A model generated the notes under the pieces. That model was not told the DNA's origin and made no database searches. It worked only from the letters and a program-made list of their open reading frames with translations. Below are positions 37,724 through 49,700 of a stretch of 64,000 nucleotides of DNA, in pieces. This stretch comes from Cynocephalus volans (lineage: Eukaryota > Chordata > Mammalia > Dermoptera > Cynocephalidae): positions 73,455,852-73,519,851 of the forward strand of contig NC_084463.1 of assembly GCF_027409185.1 (NCBI RefSeq), in the 5' to 3' direction. The first letter of the stretch is position 1, and each line of letters begins with the position of its first letter. The translations under genes were made by a program, and so were the position numbers.

Positions 37724-40700
37724 AACCCTAATCCACGAAGGCCTTTACTAGGTTTGGGACAAAACCAAAAAGAGTTTGAAGGTCATCATTATCCCTAATA
37801 ACTAGCATATGCCCCGTATTATGTAGGTGCTTAATAAATGCTTGCTGAAAAAAAGTCCACATACTTTCATAAAACTGAAAATAATTCTTTGGTTGAGTAA
37901 CTTTTAGAAGAACTACACAGCAATATTTCCATTATCTGAGATTCCTTTACTTCATTGCCCCAGTTAGCAAGACATGGGAAACTCAAAAATGCCTCAGTAT
38001 ATCCAAGGAAAAATCAAGGCTTGTTCTTCAAGTTCTCTCCTTTATATGCTCTTTCAACATCAAACATTTATTGAGTGCCTCCTGTCACACCAGTGCTGAC
38101 AGTAAAAAGAAAAAAAAAATCTGAAGCCCCTGTCTTTAAAAAATTCCATTACTCAAATTAAAAACTATAAAGCCCACTGTACATTAAAAGAATCAATTTG
38201 GAAAGCCAGAAGAGGAAAGCAGAAACTTTAGAAGCAAGTACATCAATCACAGCAAAATGTACCAATTCATATCCATTTAACAATGGAGTGGAATGTACAA
38301 TCTGGAAACCCTGAATGAAGTTCTGTGCTTAAAAAACAGAGACACCTGGAGCAATTAGCTCTTTAACAGCTCAGTGATCCTAAAGAATAACTGTAGTTTT
38401 GAATGGATGGACATGAAGATTCTCCTAGAAAAAGTTATATAACCTTCAAAAGCCAAAATCATACTCTTGAAAATTGTCCCCCAAATGACTGTCATTAAAG
38501 GTGTACATGGGGTTATGACAACTTCTGTCTTTTACGAAATCTGTTTTTGTAGAACACTTATTCTGTGAAGATTTTAGCAAATGAGGCATCATTGTAACAA
38601 TCTGAGATGTTATATGCTGTTTACAGACACCAACCACCTCTTGTGAAGGACCAGAGGACATGGATCTGACCACCTGCTTGCCTTAGGGGCAGAGCTTTTA
38701 CAGATGAACTGTCATGTCAATACAAGGCAACAGTGTCATTGCTATTTTATTTTTTCATTGCATTTAAGGGTGTGGAGAACTTACCGCCCAGAAGAAACTG
38801 GCTTAGGTGAACCAACATTTTCAAACAGCTGGGCTTTTGCTGCCACTCTGAAAAATAATTTTAAAATGCATGTTTCATGTAGTCAGTCAGAAAATCCTTC
38901 TGCTCAAAGTGAAATTCAGGGTTATCAGTGAAACAAACAAACAAACAAACAAAATTGAAAAACCATCACCAAAATTGAACTTGACTTTTAATGTTTTTGT
39001 GCATTAATGTGAAAGATTTTTAGCACTAGCCTTCAGCTCACAAAGTATCAGACTGTAATAATGCTATAGCTATTTCTTCTGGGGGGTCTTACTGTTCTCA
39101 TCCTTTTGACCTCAGAAAACTGTGGGAGCAGTAAAAGGAACACTGTCTCCCCACTCTGTTCCTGGCAGCATGCTACCGACTATCAAAGAATCAAATCAAC
39201 GTGACAAAAGTACTGTTGTTCATTCCGATAGCTAAGAAAAAAATAATTCTAAAATTATTTTATGTATTTTTTATATTTGAACATATTTCCTACAAAGTAA
39301 AAGGGCAAACTCTGAAAACATGGCCAATAAATAAATTTGTGACTTCAAACCGTGGGGGGTGGGGGTGGGGGGGTTGATCTATTTGAAGAAAAATCCCATA
39401 TTTCTTTAATTGACAAACTCTTCTCCCAGAGCCAAGCCATTTGATAATCTCAAAGATCATTTTACACCTAGTGTAGAATATACACTCTCTCATTTTAATT
39501 TTCACTTTATCAGTACAATCACAAAACACACGCTCTTCTCTCTCCTCCACAAAGAATGTAGTTGACATTCTCTCATATTCCTTGATATACTGGCTTAAAA
39601 TTTAATTTCCCTTAATGTCTGGAACTATACACACTGGGAAATAAACCAATTTACAAATGTATTTGTCTATACCACTGAAGCTGGATTTCTGACCACGAGA
39701 GAGTGTATGTTGAATACACTGTGCAAACAAATGGTTCTTGTCAAAGGAAGGGATGAATAAATGAATTTAAGACACTATTCTGGTCAAGGGCTGCCCCTCC
39801 CCATCTGGAAGCAGGTGAGAGAGCATGCCCAGGGTTCTAAGGAGGAGCCAAGGGCAGACCCTGCCACCTGGAAACAGGCAAGAGAGCATGCTGAAAACAC
39901 CACTTCCATGCAGGTGGTCCACCACAGCCACTGCCACAGTTGCTGCAAAAGCGGCTCACCACCACAGTAGTAGCACAGCCACTGTGCAAGAGGCCCACCA
40001 AACACTCAACTGCATTGACACTAGGAGAGTCACCAGTGGAGACCAGAAAAAGAGGAAGTCTCTCTCCTGAAAGCCTACTTCAGAGTAATATAAGCAGAAA
40101 CTGCTCTACCAGATGACCAGACATCAGCATAGAGATACAAGAAATATGAAAACCCAAGAAAATATGACACCACCAAATGAATGCAGTAATTCTCAAATAC
40201 CAGACCATATAGGGCAGGAAACCCTTGAAATAATTGAAAAGGAATTCTGAGCAACAATCCTACGGAAACTCACTGACTCAGACAACATAATGAAACAAGA
40301 AAAAAAATCCAGGATATGAAGGAGGAAATTTACAAAGACATTAATACCTTAAAAAAGAATGTAGCAGAACTAATGGAACTGAAAGATTCACTCAACTAAA
40401 CAAAAAACAACCGAGAGCTTAAACAGCAGACGAAAGAATTTCTGACCTTGAAGATAGTCTTTTCAAAATAACCCAGGCAGACAAAAAAAAGGAAAAAGAA
40501 TTTTAAAAAATGAAGAAAATCTAAGAGAGCTAGCAGACAACCTTAAGTGCACAAACATTCGAATCATGGGTGTTTCAGAAGGGGAGGAGAAAGAGAAGGC
40601 ATGGAAAACCTATTCAATGAAATAATAATGGAAAATTTCCCAGGTATAGGGAGAGCCACAGACCTTCAGATCCAGGAGGCTCAAAGATCCCCAAACAGAT

Positions 40701-43700
40701 TCAACCCAAAAAGATCCTCTCCAACTGACAAAGCACAAAGATAGAGAGAGAATCTTAGAAGCAAAAAAAAAGTGTCAAGTCATCTATAAGGGAGCCCCTA
40801 TCAGACTAACAGCAGACTTCTCAACAGAAACTACAGGAGAGAAGAAAATGGGATGATATATTCAAAATACTAAGAGAAAAAAAACCGTGCCAGCCAGGAG
40901 TACTATACCTAGCAAGCCTATCCTTCAGAAATGAGGGAAAAGTAGTGTAATTTCCAGACAGACAAAAATTGTGGGAGTTCACCACATATGGCCAGCTGTA
41001 CAAGAAATCTTCAAAGAAGTCCTGCATCTAGAATCCAAAAATCGATAATCACTACCATGAATATACAAGAAAGAACAAAACCCTGGTAGAACAAAAATGC
41101 AAGCAAGAAAGAAAAAGAAACTAAATCTTACCACCACAAAAAACCATAAAGACAATGTAAGAATGCCCCAGCTTTATTTTTGATTTTAGTAATTTTGGTC
41201 TTCTCTCTTCTTTCTTGGTCAGTCTAGATCAACAAATTTTGTTGATCTTTTTAAAGAGGGGGGAAAAAAGAGATTATTTTCATAGGACATACCAGCAAAA
41301 AAATAAAGTGAAAATAAAATAAATTGAGAAGTGTCCCCTCCTCGTCTACTTTCTGGAAGGATTGAGTGGAATTGGTACTAATCTTTAAACTTTTGTTAGA
41401 ATTCTCCAAATAAACCATCTGGGTCTGGAAAATATTTTGGGAGAGTTTTTAAATTTATGAATTAAATTTCTGTATTAGTTTTAGGGATATTCAAATTATT
41501 TTATATTGGGTGTTTTGATAGCTTGTGTTTTTTGAGGAATGATCTGTTTCTTCTAAATTGACAAATTTACTGTTGTTCTGTTAATACTATTGTTGTGTTA
41601 TACACAGTATTCCCTTGTTATCCTTTTGATGGCTGCCTGTAGTGATGCCCCATTTTATTCCTGATATTAATAATTTGTTTTTCTTTGTCAGTTTCTCTAG
41701 ATGTTCCTTAATTTTAACGATCTTTTCAAAGAACCAACTCATCATTTTATTGATTCTTTAATTTTTGCTTTGTTTGTAATTTCACAGATTTCTGCTTTTA
41801 TCTTTATTATTTTCTTTGTCCTTTGGCTTGGGAATTACTTTGCTTTTCTTTTTTTCTTGGCTCTTTACAGTGAGATCTTACATTATTGATTTGAGAGTTT
41901 TCCTCTTTCCTAATGCATTTAGTGATATAAATTTCCCTCTCTGCACTACTTTTGCCATGCACCACAAATTTCAGTGTGTTATATATTCATTTTCATTTAG
42001 TCCGATGTATTTTTTATTTCCCATAAGACTTCCTCTTTGACCCGTGTATTACTTAGAAGTGTGTTGTTTAGTTTCCAAGTGTTTGGTTATTTTACATTAT
42101 CTTTCTCTTACTGATTTCTAGTTTGATTTCTTTATGGTCAGAGAACACTCTGTATGATTTCATTTTTTACTTTTGTTGAGTTTTTTTATGTGTTTGCTTT
42201 GGGTTTGTGTGTGTGTGTGTGTGCGCGCGTGCACGCGCCTTAGGATATGGTCTATTTTTGTATATGTCCATAAATGCTGGAAAAGTCTGTGTATTCTATT
42301 GTCATTGGGTACAATGTTCAATAAACATTGATTAGATTCTGTTTTTTAAAAAAAAGACACTGTTCCTATGGAAACTGGCTGAGTAAAATGTCTTACTGGA
42401 CTTTTAATGAATAATTAAAATATCAGAAATACCATCATATTAAAAATGAGTGTGGTATAACAGAAAGAACACAGAATTGAAGTTAGAAAACCCTAGGTTG
42501 GAATCCCAGCTCTGCCAATTACTAGCTGAGTGTGTGTGTGGACTAGTTTCTTAAAATTTCTAAATATCAGTTCTCATCAACTCAATGGTCTAAACTAACT
42601 ATTGCAGAAGAACACTGTAGACCCTAAAAGAACCAACATATGTAAAGCCACCCAATAATAGCTCATATGGCATTAGAAAATGCTTAGTAAATATCAGGAA
42701 AATGAAAGAGAGAGAAACTGTTCCTCTTTGGATTTTGCTGACTTGTTCATCCAGGTTCCCATTCGTTTCTCTTTGCCCCCTTTTTGTTTATATCTGTGCA
42801 CCCCTCTATCAGACTTCACATGTCTGGGTCATTTCTCTGATCAGAAGAACTCCCCTCCTTCTGCCTTTCATGTTCCCTGTTCTCTATCAGCTTGTTTAAA
42901 TCACTGAGGACTGAGGTAGGGGAGACATAGGATGGAGAGGGGAGAAAACCAACTCTCAATAGTTAGAAAGCAGCTGTATTTCTAACAAACCCAGAGGGGA
43001 GCTGGGATCTAGGCCTGGCTTATAGTCACTGCATGCCAGTCTCTTCAGCTGAAAGGTGGATGTTTAGCTTTTCTAGGGAGGCTTTTAGTTTCAAAACCCA
43101 TAACTATTATATCACATATCCATTTTCATATCCTTAAACTAAGTCCTAGCTCTGCTTCTAAGGAAAGTGCTTGAAGTGCCACCCCATGTGATTCCTAAAT
43201 CTACTCTAACATTTTCATCACTTTTAGAAGAAGATAAAGTCCTACAGAAGTTGACTGTACTCACTCTACAGAAGAGGGTCTTCTAAACATATTCAACTCA
43301 TCTGAATGCCTGGAAGACACAGCAAATATAAAATCTTTCTCACTTACACTGAGCCAGGTCGCTGATAGCCATTGCTTGAGGCAGTGTCTAGCCTTAATCT
43401 CCTGCACATTTTTGGAGGCAGGTCTGGGTTTGGTGGGGCTTTGGACGTCTCTTTGGAACCTATAGAAGTTAAGCTTTGAATGGATCCACTGTAGCTCTTG
43501 TTTCCTAGAGAAAGCCCAAGATAACAGGCAAGGTGCTATTAGACAAAATAATACCAATAACACAGCACATGTGTATAACAAAAGGAAGCATTTTTCTCTG
43601 AGCCCAAATGGGAAGGTACAGAATGTTCTTTGAGCACAGCAACCCATCACTCAGGGAGATCAAAATCTACAGTAATTACAAAAACATCACCTTACAGCAA

Positions 43701-46700
43701 CAGAAAGATTTAGGAAAAAAAGTCACAGCACACAGAAGTTTTAAAATCCAGGCTCAGGAACAAAGTAGATAAACATCATTAGTTTCTTCACCATTAACTT
43801 TATCCCTGCTTAATCATGCTGAATAACCCAGCAAGGGACACTGAGACAATGACATCTTGCACAAACTCCACTCTGGCTTACCTTCTGCTGCAGGAATGGA
43901 TCTGAGAGAGGAAGCGGAAGCTCTTTTCAGTCCTGAAAGCCCATAAGGCCCTTTCTTGACTAGGTCTATGGGTGGGGAAATGTCCCCTGGGCTAGTGACC
44001 GAGGCAACACTCTGGCAATCTGACTCTGCATCTGTTTTGGTTGCATCTTCTCTAGAACTCGACTCAGGACTAGTTGTCCAGAGACCAAGGCTTTTTTGTC
44101 CATTGGAAGATGATGGAGTTTCAATCCAGGGAATCCCTCCAGATTTCTCCCTGGGCTGGCAGGAAGCTGACTTTGTGGTGCTATTTTGCTCAGAGGAGTG
44201 AGAGGAGAGCGACTCAATGCTACCCATGGGTGTGCTGTCTGGGCTGCTGCTATAGGAGTCACCTGGAGGAGCAGGAGGGAGAGAAAAAGCAGTTAACAAT
44301 AGCTACCTGTTGATAACAGCATCCCCCAAACCTTTCTCCCTTCCAGCTAATCATATGCTCATGGCCACCTGACCCCATTTAAGTTGTAGGCCTTTACCTG
44401 GTATGAGGACTGTCTTTAGTACTGCAGAAAGGCTTTCAAATGTGCATTTGAACTTGGTGAATGCATTTTTCAATACAGGATGAGCATACAAAATCTGAAA
44501 CTCTGAATGCTCCAAAATGTGAAACTTTTTGAGTGCCAACATGGCGCTCAAAAGAAAAGTTTGTTGGAGAATTCTGGATTATTTGCATTAAGTATATAAT
44601 ACAAATATTATACTTAATGCAAATATTACAAAATCTGAAAAATTCGAAAATCCGAACCACTTCTGGTCCCCAAGGATTTTGAATAAGAGATACTCAAACT
44701 GTACTATTCTAAGATTTTATATGTACCAAGAAATAACTGCCCTTATATAATAATTTTACTTCCTAGCGGACTGACTTGAATTCAGTCAAAGCTTGTTTCT
44801 GAAATAGAACTCAGAAGTAAGTAAAATAAGATTCCTTCATGATATTACAAGAAATCAATGAAAGGGAATATATTAAAGACATATTTCTGCCTTCTTTTAC
44901 TTTTCTGATCATAGGTGATTCTGAGTTACAGTGTACTGGAGTCCACTCAAAGGACCCATTAAATGTCAGTAGCAAATTATAAGCTGCTCGCAATTTTCAA
45001 AGAAAGGATTTTTTTAATTTTCCTGCTAAGAATACCAAAATATAAGAAACGGGGCTTATTTTTTAAAGTTCCTAAAGAAATGTATAAGAAAAGTCACAAA
45101 GACTGTAACAAAGCATTCAAATATATTTAAATTAAAAATCAGTAGACTCTATTTTCTTGTACATATTCAGTGTGGGGGAAAAAAATCGAGGGCTTGGGGG
45201 TACAAAATAAAAAAAGAATGGCCACAGTTTAAAGCATACCATGGGCTCAAGCTGCCACCCACATCACCTTGGGACTTGGCTCGGAATAGTAAGTTAGTGA
45301 TAATGTGTGGCGTTGGTTTTCTTTTTATTTTCTTTCCCTCTTCCAGACACTCTGATACCCAAGAGATGATGCTTGAAGAACATAATGTGAAAGGAAGAAA
45401 GAAAATGACTGCTTTCAGACTTTTCTTGCTTTCTTCTTTACCACTTGGACAAGAGGATAAAACCTGCTACAAAGTAGCACCTGATGTACTTAATCACAGC
45501 TGCGAAAAAAAAGGGCATGGAGCTAACTACTTTTTCCTTTGTAGCAATAATGAATTTGCTTGCCCATGGAACTTTACAACTATTGACAGAGAACATATAA
45601 ATGTTAGAAGAAGGGGGTGTTGTGGAAAGAACATCAGTGAGAACATCATCTATTTCTACCTAATTACTAGTAAAGTGAGGTCAGGCCGAATTAGACAATA
45701 AAGAAAGTATCCCCTAAGGCTGGGCACACTTACTATCAGGTTCTGCCAGGCATGGAGTATATCTCCCTCGGGGCTTCCGAGAGCCTGTAGAGAGGCAGAT
45801 TGCTCGTGTCCTTCGGGATCCAGATCGAGACTGAGGCTGAGGAAGAGGAATGGTTGGGTCTGGGGCAGTATGAAAAATCTGCATAGAAGAAAAATGGACC
45901 GAGGTCGACAAAAGGGTGAAATTGCCATTTTCATCATATAATAAGCTTTAAGAGTTATTAAGTCATCTTAGAAATGTATGCTACTTAGGTGCATGGCAAG
46001 AGATGCTTGAAATATCCTAGTGCAATTATGACTTTCTTTTCCATTTATACTGAGTAAATAGGTTTCTTTTTTTTTAATGCTCCCTCACTCCACAAAAGTG
46101 AAATGAAAGTCAGAAGATCTTCCAATATTTTAAGAAATCTTCCAAATATGAACAGATGTCTATGCCAAAACACGCTGATTTATTTTCTTGTAATATTCTT
46201 GCTCCACCTTCATGCTCTGAATAACATAACCTGTGAGGAAGAGGCTCATTCTGTATCATTTCTCCAGCTGACTGGCTCCTTGCTTCTCAGAAGGTGCTGC
46301 TGCCATGCTGTAGGCTCTGAGCTGTCAAGGGGTGTGACAAGCTGTAGGTAGAGGTATGAGCACAACTACAGGATGCAACCATGTGCTCCTGGGTTGTACC
46401 CTTAGAAAGGCACTAGGGATGTTCTTTAGCAGCCATGAGGACAGGTCCCAGGGCACAGTCATTCTCTCACAGGGACCACCAGATCAGACATCAATGGATC
46501 ACAAATGGTTAGACCTTAAATGGCTACATTTGCTTAATAATCCAACAAACCTGGCTTTCCCGATTTCTCATTTTCATAGTTATCCCAAGATCTCACTCTT
46601 TTAAAGAAACCCTCGTTAGTGATTGGATACAGAGAGGACTTCAAAACCCCATTCCCTAAATTTTTTCCTTTTGTATTTATTTGGAATATTACCTCTACTA

Positions 46701-49700
46701 TATAATTAAGAGTACAATTCCAGAGGGATAAAAAGAGGTTAAAATAGAATTAATCACAAAGTAGTTTTAAAGTGTTCTCTGAATATAAGTAATAAACTGA
46801 CTTTACAAATGCTCTAGATGAAAACCATGAAAAGTACATGATGTAGGAGGAAAGGAAACCATCTACCTGAAGGATTTTGAGAAGCACTTAAAAACTGAAC
46901 AACACCAACCAAAAGAAAATGAAAGTCTTCATGAAGAAGTGATTTATACAAAACTTACAAAATTGACATTTTATAGGAACCTAAGATTGCAATGTAAAGC
47001 TAACAGATGATACAAATGCAAAACTCTTTTTAAAAAGCAAGATACAGAACTTGCACATAAAAATTCAGCCTACCTTTTCATAGTGCTCTATCAGAATTTC
47101 AACCACAATGTTCTGAAATTTGATATTCATCATGGCAGCCACAGTTTCTTCCTGTGCTCTCATGAGCGTTGGGCCAAATATGACGCCAAGATTTGACACA
47201 GTCATGAGATTCTGTTGGCTGTGTAGTGATACTCTACAATTAAAGAGCAAAAAATAATCTTAAGTTAAATATTTAAAAATTATGAAATAGCCTCTTCTTT
47301 CAAATTTGTGGCATATAAAATGTACAATATGCCATTATAGGATAATTTCCCTAGTAGAAGCCACTCCCAATTGGCATTTTGGATACAGCATAAAGAGATG
47401 TAAAAAGTTAACATTAGCTCAAATAAAATACAAGTACAAAGGTCGATCTATTGAAGGAAAAAATCTGACTTCCTAAACTGAGAACAGTTACCCTAAAAAG
47501 ATTATCAGTTGTTTGGTATTTTCTATGGTACTATACTGTTTTTAGAACAGATGGTTAAGAGTAGACTGGTTGCAATTATAGTTGGACTCACCAAACAATA
47601 TTGAGCACCTATTGCCAGGCATTTAAATATACACTGTTGTATTTAATCCTCTCAGTAAGGCAATTATTCCTATTACGCAGGTAACAAAACAAAACTGTAA
47701 GTTTCCAGAGAAAAAATGATGTACTTGAGGTCACAGTGAGTTAGGAACAGAGATGCTATTTCAATTCAGGCTTAAAGTCCCCAGAGAGATTCACTAGTCA
47801 ATACACGTATGTTTCCCCCTCCCTTCTTCCCTGCCATCCAAAACTAGGTAAACAGTGAGACAAGGAGATATGGCAGCATCATTGCTGGCTTTTAAATGAA
47901 GTGAAAAGCCTCTGGTATCACTGACCAAGCAGAAAATCCTAGCAACTATCAAGAATAACTTTGGTTACCTAACAAATTTAATGTGGAAACTGGATACATT
48001 CTTAAGAGACCTCATTCACTTGACAAATCTTCTAGTTTAACCACTGACTGTTCTAACTTATTCTCAGCCACATTGTTAAAATATACAGTTTTAGGATGGA
48101 GCACGACACAAAATTGTATTTATGTCCGACTGAGTATACATCGTTAACTGTATTCCACAGTCAAAAGTAAGATACGGGAAATCCAGGATTTTGGATTATC
48201 CATACAACTCTCAGACAGGACAGGAAAAGGTGACTGTCACAGTGACTGAATTTTTCCGTTGTGTCCAAGAGAGCACTAGCTAAGAAGGCTTAGAGTAAGA
48301 AGAGTGTCATCCCAAGTTTCCTTTTTATGTAACCAAATATTATATATCAATTGCTTAAGGAATGTAGCATGTGAATGCAGTAAGCCTGTCTGGATTCAAA
48401 ACTTCAATCCATCACCTGGAAGGTGGGTGAGCTCAGTCAAGTTATTTAATATCTGTAGGCTTGAGTTTCCTCAGCTGTAAATTAAGTAGAATAATCATTA
48501 TAGGATTGTTGAGAGAATTAAATAAAATAATAAGTTAAATGAAATATAATCTCAAAATAATATTCTACCCTAAAATTAAATTGGCTTTAGGCACTCTTGC
48601 TAAAATGTCGTAGTTCCTGTAATGTAAATACAAGGGGATATGATTAATATTAAGCTCATTAGGAATACACTTGGAAATTTAAAAAACCTGGTCTGTTTTG
48701 AAAAGGTGAGTTGATAACTACATTGCACAGAAGATGAAATATTTTTAATTATAAAATTTTTTTACAAATTAAAAAAAAATTATTTTGGTGAATGGCCAGT
48801 ATGGGGATCTGAACATTTGACCTTGGTGTTATCCACACCACGTTCTAATCAACTGACCTAGCTGGCTAGCCTGAAGATGAATATTTTGATCACCAATTCT
48901 CTCTTAATTGAATTTCCCTTCTGCTGGGCCACTTAATTCATACAGACCCCTACTACCCCTCATTTCACGGGTTCTGCAACTCATGTAGGAAGCAGATACC
49001 TAACTGCCGTCTCCTGAAACATCTCCCTTCCCTTTATTCAAAGAGGAAATGTACATCAAGATCTCCCAATCTGTATCATTTTAAATCTAGGAGTTCATAC
49101 AGAAAGAAACCAGTATTGTATGTTTAGGAGTTCCATTTCTGGAATGGTGGCATAAGGAGCCCCCATGGACCCAATTCCCAGGGAAACAACCATAAAAGAT
49201 GAAAATTATTATTAAAAAACACAACCAAGCTTCTAGATCCAGATGGCAGAATAGATGGTCCCCAGCATCACCCTTTCCCACAATCAACCAATTTAAAACT
49301 ATTAAAAAGCAATGATGCCACACGGGGGCTGCTAGAGCTCAGGGGAAGAGGAGGAGAGACCTACAGAGTTCATGAAGGCAGGAGAAGCCACGATGAGAGC
49401 AAGAAAGGACTGCTCCAAACATTTTGAGCTCTGGCCATTTCAAGTCTGACTCTGGTGAGCACACACAGTAAGAGCTGGCAAAAACCGCAGCTGTGCCCTT
49501 TGTGTGAAGTTGCTTGGAGACTGCAGGGGAGAGGAGGGTGTTGGTGGCAAGACCACTGACAGGGTTCCTGTGGACCCACATAGGGGTGAGGGGCCACAGA
49601 CAACTGAAAAAAGGAGCCACTCAGAGGCCGGTGAGTCATTGCAAGGGACAGGCACACGGCCCATCCTATGGGAGGTGTTTGGAGTACAGGGGGTGGGGGA

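Noticed and set aside
43882..44262. Assignment to ARHGAP26 or ARHGAP10
   Set aside because: The RhoGAP end [13 protein letters not shown] and linker wording ([26 protein letters not shown]) fit ARHGAP42. GRAF1 and GRAF2 differ in these stretches.
43956..44313. Plus-strand ORFs of about 80 codons
   Set aside because: Antisense shadows of the 381-nt Ser-rich exon. The exon on minus has splice sites and GRAF3 identity.
45276..45701. 141-codon plus-strand ORF
   Set aside because: It lies in ARHGAP42 intron sequence up to the next exon, antisense to the gene, with no recognisable domain.
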